Positions 6,878 to 10,059 of a DNA stretch of 10,059 nt are shown in pieces. Source of the DNA: Elusimicrobia bacterium RIFCSPLOWO2_12_FULL_59_9 (GTDB lineage: Bacteria; Elusimicrobiota; Elusimicrobia; O2-12-FULL-59-9); contig MGUX01000099.1 of NCBI GenBank assembly GCA_001800185.1, positions 1-10,059 of the forward strand, read 5' to 3'. The notes beneath the pieces were generated by a model that was given only the letters and a program-made list of their open reading frames with translations, was not told the origin of the DNA and ran no database searches. The position numbers and the translations under genes were made by a program. Position 1 is the first letter of the stretch; every line of letters starts with the position of its first letter.

Positions 6878-6893
6878 AACCATGTGGATGGTA
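6878..6893 (+). promoter_or_regulatory. Putative operator site 1 of the TetR-family regulator
   Basis: AACCATGTGGATGGTA starts directly after the -10 hexamer and covers the predicted transcription start. It contains the inverted repeat ACCAT-N4-ATGGT. The same 16-mer with one base changed occurs at 7516-7531 upstream of yceI. Duplicate palindromes flanking a TetR-family gene, one across its own start point, are the usual sign of the regulator's operator. Confidence 0.72.
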
Positions 6894-6898
6894 TTTAA

Positions 6899-7495
6899 AT
6901 GGCAAGACCACAGAACCTTGAAGCTCGCGAAAATATACTAAATTCGGCCTACGACCTCTTCTACAGGGGGGGCTATAAAGGAATAAGCATGGACGAGGTG
7001 GCGCTTAAATCGGGGGTTAAAAAGGCCAATCTATTCCACTATTACCCGAGCAAAGAGCAACTCGGCTTGGCGGTGCTGCGGCGCGCGGCGCGTTCCTATG
7101 AAGAGCAGATAACCGGGCGATTTTCCAACGATTCCGATCCAATAGAAACGGTGGCGGGCATGTTTTCGGATTATGCCGCCCGCATGGAGAAGGAAGGATG
7201 CTTCAAGGGTTGCTTCATCGGCAATCTGGCCCAGGAAATCAGCGATGAGAACGAGAAAATGCGGCATGAAATCTCGAAACTTCTGGTGTTTTGGGTGGAA
7301 CATTTTGCGGCCTTTCTGGAGCGCCACCGAGTCGCCGGATATTTTCGCGGGGAAATGAACTCCAAAGGCGCCGCTCAGGCCATGGTCTCCCTCCTGGAAG
7401 GAGCGACTCTCGTTTCCAAAGCTCAAAAGAACGTGGAGGCGATGAATAACGCACAGGCCATGGCTTCCACCTATCTTAAGGCGCTTAAAGCGTGA
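6899..7495 (+). CDS. TetR/AcrR-family transcriptional regulator
   Basis: The 198-residue product has a TetR-type N-terminal DNA-binding domain: ARENILNSAYDLFYRGGYKG, then the helix-turn-helix ISMDEVALKSGVKKANLFHYYPSKEQL (about 29-55). The remainder is the helical ligand-binding and dimerisation domain, including a cysteine-containing GCFKGCFIGNLAQEISDENE segment. Such regulators normally repress until a small hydrophobic ligand binds. The ligand cannot be inferred from sequence. Starting at ATG 6899 gives the expected N-terminus. It is transcribed from its own consensus promoter and is followed by yceI and a LysE-type exporter, which share the operator motif and are the likely targets. Confidence 0.93.
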   Translation: MARPQNLEARENILNSAYDLFYRGGYKGISMDEVALKSGVKKANLFHYYPSKEQLGLAVLRRAARSYEEQITGRFSNDSDPIETVAGMFSDYAARMEKEGCFKGCFIGNLAQEISDENEKMRHEISKLLVFWVEHFAAFLERHRVAGYFRGEMNSKGAAQAMVSLLEGATLVSKAQKNVEAMNNAQAMASTYLKALKA

Positions 7496-7503
7496 TTTTT
7501 TTT
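7475..7503 (+). terminator. Possible weak intrinsic terminator after the tetR-family gene
   Basis: Short overlapping dyads at the end of the gene (TTAAG-GCG-CTTAA at 7476-7488, or CGCT-TAA-AGCG just after) precede a run of eight T residues at 7496-7503. The stem is short and the stop codon lies inside the structure, so termination may be partial. A separate yceI promoter downstream would make termination sensible. Confidence 0.4.
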
Positions 7504-7515
7504 GGTGCTTTATTT

Positions 7516-7538
7516 AACCATGTGGTTGGTAATATATT
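7516..7538 (+). promoter_or_regulatory. Putative operator site 2 and yceI promoter region
   Basis: AACCATGTGGTTGGTA (7516-7531) repeats the tetR-proximal element with 15 of 16 bases identical. An AT-rich -10 candidate overlaps or follows it (TAATAT at 7530-7535 or TATATT at 7533-7538); the matching -35 is poor. The operator would lie in the -35/-10 spacer, so binding should block polymerase. The yceI leader then continues ~30 nt to a strong ribosome-binding site. Confidence 0.65.
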
Positions 7539-7568
7539 ACGAAAAACGTGCCATGAGGAGGACGGAAA

Positions 7569-8156
7569 ATGAAAATAAAAGGGTGGCTGTGGACATTGGG
7601 GTTGGCGGTGCTGGCTTCTCCGCTGGCGGCGGAGACCTATAAGATTGATCCGGCGCACAGCGGGGTCAGCTTCCGCGTTGCGCATCTGGTCGTCAGCAAG
7701 GTGACGGGGCGCTTCGAGAAATTCCAGGGCAGCGTCGAGTATGTGAAAGGGAAAACGAAAACCTGGAAAGCCGAGGCGGCCATCGAGGCGGCGAGCATCA
7801 ACACCAACGTCGCGGACCGGGACAAGCACCTGCGCTCCGCCGACTTCTTGGACGCCGAAAAATTTCCCGAGCTCACGTTCAAGAGCGTCAAGGCCGTCGG
7901 CGGCAAAGGCAACAAAGCCAAGCTCATCGGCGACCTGACCATCCGGGGAGTCACCCAGCGCGTCACGCTCGACCTCGAGATCGGCGGCACCATCCAGGAC
8001 CCGTGGGGCAACCAGCGGCTCGGCGCCACGGCGCGGACGAAGATCAGCCGGAAGGATTTCGGCCTCACCTGGAATAAAATTCTGGAGGCCGGGGGCGTGG
8101 TGGTGGGCGACGAGATTGAAATCAGCCTGGAAATCGAGGCCATCGCCCAAAAATAG
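7569..8156 (+). CDS. YceI-family secreted lipocalin-like protein
   Basis: The 195-residue product has a cleavable signal peptide (MKIKGWLWTLGLAVLASPLAA, likely cut before Glu22) and a mature YceI domain. Family features are YKIDPAHSGVSFRVAHLVVSKVTGRF near the start, the central DKHLRSADFLDAEKFPELTF, LTIRGVTQRVTLDLE, and a C-terminal RKDFGLTWN. YceI proteins fold into a barrel that binds long isoprenoid-type lipids such as polyprenyl quinones in the periplasm; the cargo here is unknown. A strong GAGGAGG (7555-7561) lies 7 nt before ATG 7569. Some family members respond to stress or pH; here the shared operator suggests TetR-type control. The exporter gene follows after 50 nt with no terminator between. 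Confidence 0.94.
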   Translation: MKIKGWLWTLGLAVLASPLAAETYKIDPAHSGVSFRVAHLVVSKVTGRFEKFQGSVEYVKGKTKTWKAEAAIEAASINTNVADRDKHLRSADFLDAEKFPELTFKSVKAVGGKGNKAKLIGDLTIRGVTQRVTLDLEIGGTIQDPWGNQRLGATARTKISRKDFGLTWNKILEAGGVVVGDEIEISLEIEAIAQK

Positions 8157-8206
8157 TAAGATTCCTTGGGAGGCGCGCCCGCGTCCAGCGCCCGCTTCGC
8201 CGCTCG

Positions 8207-8812
8207 ATGGATTTTAGATTTTTCGCTCAAGGACTCGCCGTCGGTTTTTCAATCGCCGCTCCGGTGGGGCCGATAGGGATTCTCTGCATTCGCCGCAGCC
8301 TGGCGGATGGTTTCGCCGCCGGCTTGGCCTGCGGGCTGGGCGCCGCCACCGCCGACGCGGCCTACGGCTGCGTCGCCGCCTTCGGGCTCGCCTCCGCGGC
8401 AAATCTCCTGCGCGGCCTTCAGCCGCACATGCGCCTCGTGGGAGGTTTGTTCCTTTGTTATTTGGGGCTCCGGGCATTTTTGGCGCGGCCGGCGGAGAAC
8501 CCGGCGCCGGGCGACAAGGCCAGCCTTGCCGGCGCGTACGGCTCGACTTTTTTTCTGACTCTGACCAATCCGGCCACCATACTATCCTTCGCCGCGATTT
8601 TCAGCGGGCTAGGCCTGGCCAGGGCGGGCGGCTACGCGTCCGCGGCGCTGCTGGTCGCGGGAGTCTTTTGCGGCTCGGCTTCGTGGTGGCTTCTGTTGAG
8701 CGGCGGCATCGGCGCCCTTAATGAAAAATTCAATCTCCGGGCGCTTCAATGGATCAATTATCTCTCGGGAGCGGTGTTGATCGGGTGCGGCTGGCTGGCT
8801 TTGCGGAGGTGA
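8207..8812 (+). CDS. LysE/RhtB-family transporter
   Basis: The 201-residue product is an inner-membrane protein with about six hydrophobic segments and LysE-superfamily marks. The N-terminal G-x-x-x-G-F-S-I-A-A-P-V-G-P-I-G-I-L-C-I-R-R pattern is typical, as is LGAATADAAYG. FFLTLTNPATILSFAAIF in the middle and a C-terminal INYLSGAVLIGCGWLALRR follow. The family exports amino acids or related small solutes; the substrate cannot be deduced. ATG 8207 fits the start of the first membrane segment, but no Shine-Dalgarno sequence is at normal distance (GGGAGG is at 8168-8173). Probably co-transcribed with yceI. Its stop TGA overlaps a GTG that opens a response-regulator remnant. Confidence 0.88.
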   Translation: MDFRFFAQGLAVGFSIAAPVGPIGILCIRRSLADGFAAGLACGLGAATADAAYGCVAAFGLASAANLLRGLQPHMRLVGGLFLCYLGLRAFLARPAENPAPGDKASLAGAYGSTFFLTLTNPATILSFAAIFSGLGLARAGGYASAALLVAGVFCGSASWWLLLSGGIGALNEKFNLRALQWINYLSGAVLIGCGWLALRR

Positions 8813-8910
8813 CGGCGCGGCGCTACATCGCCAAACCGCTGGACCTAAACGACCTTCTCAGGAGCATTGAGTTCGGCCTCGCCGGCGGCAAGTGCTTGCC
8901 GATTCGTTGA
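8809..8910 (+). pseudogene. 3' remnant of a response-regulator receiver domain
   Basis: An open stretch of about 33 codons ending at TGA 8908-8910 reads RRYIAKPLDLNDLLRSIEFGLAGG near its end. The pattern aromatic-I-A-K-P-hydrophobic-D-x-x-x-L-L is the conserved end of CheY-like receiver domains, including the invariant Lys-Pro pair. Nothing of the phosphoacceptor Asp region is encoded upstream, where the DNA belongs to the transporter gene. It is therefore a truncated, probably untranslated, gene end. The match is short, so the assignment is moderate. Confidence 0.55.
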
Positions 8911-8942
8911 CAAAAAGGAAGTCAGTGCCATAGGCAGTTGCT

Positions 8943-8968
8943 GACACTGTTTCTTGACACCGTTTCTT
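8943..8968 (+). repeat. 13-bp tandem duplication at the junction of two gene remnants
   Basis: GACACTGTTTCTT (8943-8955) is followed directly by GACACCGTTTCTT (8956-8968), with 12 of 13 bases identical. It lies just before the conserved part of the integrase remnant. A small hairpin precedes it (GTCAG 8921-8925 with CTGAC 8941-8945, and TGCC/GGCA inside). Confidence 0.6.
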
Positions 8969-9083
8969 CGCACCATCCAAGAACTGCTCGGCCACAACGA
9001 TGTCAGCACCACCATGATCTACACGCATGTCCTCAACCGAGGCGGCCGAGGCGTCCAAAGCCCCCATCACTCCCCCAAGCCTA

Positions 9084-9112
9084 TTGACAATATGTCATAT
9101 CCGACATATACT
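9084..9112 (+). promoter_or_regulatory. Sigma-70 promoter of the toxin-antitoxin pair
   Basis: TTGACA (9084-9089) and TATACT (9107-9112) are separated by exactly 17 bp. The start point would be around 9118-9120, at or next to ATG 9121. The toxin message would thus be leaderless or nearly so. Confidence 0.85.
9090..9109 (+). promoter_or_regulatory. Palindromic operator in the toxin-antitoxin promoter
   Basis: ATATGTC (9090-9096), six bases, then GACATAT (9103-9109) form a perfect 7-bp inverted repeat. It fills the spacer and overlaps the first bases of the -10 box. The antitoxin has a helix-turn-helix and such pairs are typically autorepressed, so this is the likely binding site for the antitoxin or the complex. 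Confidence 0.75.
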
Positions 9113-9120
9113 AAGGATAG

Positions 9121-9453
9121 ATGAGTCAGACTGATAGGCCTTTAGCGTGGTTGCATGGCGAAGTGAAAACTCCGCCATTCACTCGGGCGGCTCGTCTTGA
9201 AGCGGGATACCTGCTGAGACGTCTCCAGAAAGGAGAGAATCTGAAGATGCCGCAATCGCGCCCGATGCCATCAATTGGCCCGCGGTGTCATGAGTTGCGC
9301 ATCACCGATGAATCGGCGAAGTGGCGCATCATCTATCGATCTGACCCGGACGCGATCGTAATCGTCGAAGTTTTTAAGAAAAGGACGGCACGGACGCCGA
9401 AGGAAGTCATGGATACTTGCAAGGACAGACTCAGGAGATACGACGATGAATGA
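9121..9453 (+). CDS. HigB-type (RelE superfamily, Gp49-like) toxin
   Basis: The 110-residue product fits the phage-derived Gp49-like/HigB toxin family (Pfam DUF891). It has RPLAWLHGEVKTPPFTRAARLEAGYLLRRLQKGE at the start, SRPMPSIGPRCHELRI in the middle, then WRIIYRSDPDAIVIVEVFKKRTARTPKEV and a basic C-terminus. Such toxins are mRNA interferases that cleave transcripts, often on the ribosome. The C-terminal K-K-R-T-x-R-T-P motif and the ELRI/WRIIYR strands match the active fold, so it appears intact. ATG 9121 preserves the conserved N-terminus, but an AGGA at 9114-9117 is too close to serve as a normal ribosome-binding site. The toxin gene comes before the antitoxin, as in higBA, and overlaps it by 8 nt. 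Confidence 0.9.
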   Translation: MSQTDRPLAWLHGEVKTPPFTRAARLEAGYLLRRLQKGENLKMPQSRPMPSIGPRCHELRITDESAKWRIIYRSDPDAIVIVEVFKKRTARTPKEVMDTCKDRLRRYDDE

Positions 9454-9775
9454 GGCCAAGCGCAAAAAGCTAGAGGCAAAGGGCTGGCGGGTCGGAAGCG
9501 CCCAGGAGTTCTTGGGACTTTCAGACCCGGATGCTGCGTTCATTGAGTTCAAGCTTAAGCTGGCACAGAGTTTTCGTGCGACACGGCTTAAACGACGAAT
9601 GGGCCAGCTCCAAGTCGCCAAAATTATTCATTCCAGTCAGAGCCGCGTTGCCAAGATGGAAGCAGCAGATCCCTCCGTCTCGGTGGACCTGCTTGTGCGC
9701 TCTCACCTAGCGCTGGGGACTTCGGGTCCAGAACTCGGGCGCATCATCGCCAGCCCCTTTGCGAAGGCTCGATAA
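9446..9775 (+). CDS. HigA-type antitoxin with XRE-family helix-turn-helix
   Basis: The 109-residue product has an N-terminal segment (AKGWRVGSAQEFLGLSDPDAAFIEFKLKLAQ) and an XRE-like helix-turn-helix (about 53-75, QLQVAKIIHSSQSRVAKME). A C-terminal part with DPSVSVDLLVRSHLALG follows. This is the standard partner of Gp49-like toxins: it binds and neutralises the toxin and represses the shared promoter. AGGAGA (9433-9438) lies 7 nt before ATG 9446, inside the toxin gene. The 8-nt overlap suggests coupled translation. The stop is 14 nt before the attC-like palindrome. Both genes look intact and functional. Confidence 0.9.
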   Translation: MNEAKRKKLEAKGWRVGSAQEFLGLSDPDAAFIEFKLKLAQSFRATRLKRRMGQLQVAKIIHSSQSRVAKMEAADPSVSVDLLVRSHLALGTSGPELGRIIASPFAKAR

Positions 9776-9789
9776 GGTTCACCTGTGTC

Positions 9790-9866
9790 GCCTAACATCC
9801 GCTTGAGCCGCCGGCAACAAGTCAGCGGAAAGCTTTATAGCGCCGCGGCTCGGCGAGGCGTTGAAG
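9790..9866 (+). other. Candidate integron attC site (cassette recombination site)
   Basis: A 77-bp imperfect palindrome begins with GCCTAAC (9790-9796), which fits the inverse core RYYYAAC. It ends with GTTGAAG (9860-9866), which fits the core GTTRRRY at six of seven positions. Inside, CGCTTGAGCCGC (9800-9811) pairs with GCGGCTCGGCG (9845-9855) with one unpaired base in the left arm, as attC sites have. The central loop is ~33 nt. Size, orientation and position just after the antitoxin stop agree with a gene cassette whose attC follows its genes. The R'' and R' boxes are poorly complementary to each other, so it may be degenerate or coincidental. Confidence 0.5.
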
Positions 9867-10059
9867 CTGTGGAATTACTCTCACCGTCTTTGAAATCCTT
9901 CTTTCTCGTCGATAAAACATTCACTGGAATGAGGCATATCAGTCGCGGGGGTTTTTGCGGCGCGGCGCGAATTTTTTCCGCAATCTATTTGTAACTTAAA
10001 TCACTTACATTTTACTGACGCGCCTTCCGCCGGGGGGAGATGTCCAATTCAATGACCGA
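9867..10059. other. Terminal stretch without a recognisable gene
   Basis: About 190 bases of lower GC carry no convincing coding frame. A frame on the + strand from GTG 9785 to 9994 has no recognisable similarity and runs through the attC-like palindrome. T-runs occur near 9951-9955 and 9972-9977 without a strong preceding stem. At the right edge a G-rich GGGGGGAGA (10032-10040) lies ahead of ATG 10052, with an in-frame ATG at 10040; this might begin a further gene cut off by the window. Confidence 0.5.

Larger units (their letters stand above)
8957..9124 (+). pseudogene. C-terminal remnant of a tyrosine recombinase (integron-integrase-like)
   Basis: The frame read from 8957 gives LRTIQELLGHNDVSTTMI and then IYTHVLNRGGRGVQSP, the C-terminal catalytic motif of tyrosine recombinases. 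The active-site His of LGH is codon 8993-8995 and the nucleophilic Tyr codon 9020-9022. The N-R-G-G-R-G-V extension resembles integron integrases and related chromosomal recombinases. The first catalytic Arg, the Lys and the HxxR motif are absent; a stop occurs in frame at 8942-8944, so about four fifths of the gene is missing. The frame runs on through the next promoter to a TGA at 9122-9124, overlapping the toxin ATG. It cannot encode an active enzyme. Confidence 0.85.

Noticed and set aside
9785..9994. 69-codon frame from GTG 9785 as a gene
   Set aside because: It is translated through the attC-like palindrome, shows no family pattern and has no ribosome-binding site.

Overview
This is a bacterial chromosomal segment of fairly high GC with every recognisable gene on the + strand. 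The order hrcA-grpE-dnaK-dnaJ-rsmE, a CIRCE operator in front of hrcA, and a DnaK lacking the insert seen in proteobacterial DnaK point away from Proteobacteria. The DnaK N-terminus (a VGGKAFPSYVA stretch) and the small lipoprotein suggest an uncultured lineage such as Elusimicrobiota or a relative. That placement is a tentative inference; no rRNA or other marker is present.

Layout. Positions 1-150 hold a degenerate 8-bp tandem repeat whose unit reverses orientation half way. It is followed by a 76-residue stand-alone Lrp/AsnC ligand-binding (RAM) domain (176-406) and an uncharacterised lipoprotein (409-1104). The heat-shock operon comes next. A TATAAT box and CIRCE (1119-1155) lead into a roughly 160-nt leader full of inverted repeats, then hrcA, grpE, dnaK, dnaJ and rsmE (1317-6837). 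HrcA should repress its own operon through CIRCE. GrpE, DnaK and DnaJ form the Hsp70 folding machine, and RsmE methylates 16S rRNA.

The second block (6849-8812) has a consensus sigma-70 promoter, a TetR-family regulator, a secreted YceI-like protein and a LysE/RhtB-type exporter. A 16-bp near-identical element lies just after the -10 box of tetR and again in the yceI promoter region. This suggests that the regulator controls itself and yceI-lysE.

The third block (8809 to the end) is accessory DNA. Two decayed gene ends sit side by side: the last ~33 codons of a response-regulator receiver domain, and the C-terminus of a tyrosine recombinase with the integron-integrase-like signature IYTHVLNRGGRGV. 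They are followed by a HigB/HigA-type toxin-antitoxin pair with its own promoter and a palindromic operator. Immediately after the antitoxin is a 77-bp imperfect palindrome with the layout of an integron attC site. I read this as a toxin-antitoxin gene cassette beside the wreck of an integrase gene. The last ~190 bases contain no convincing gene.
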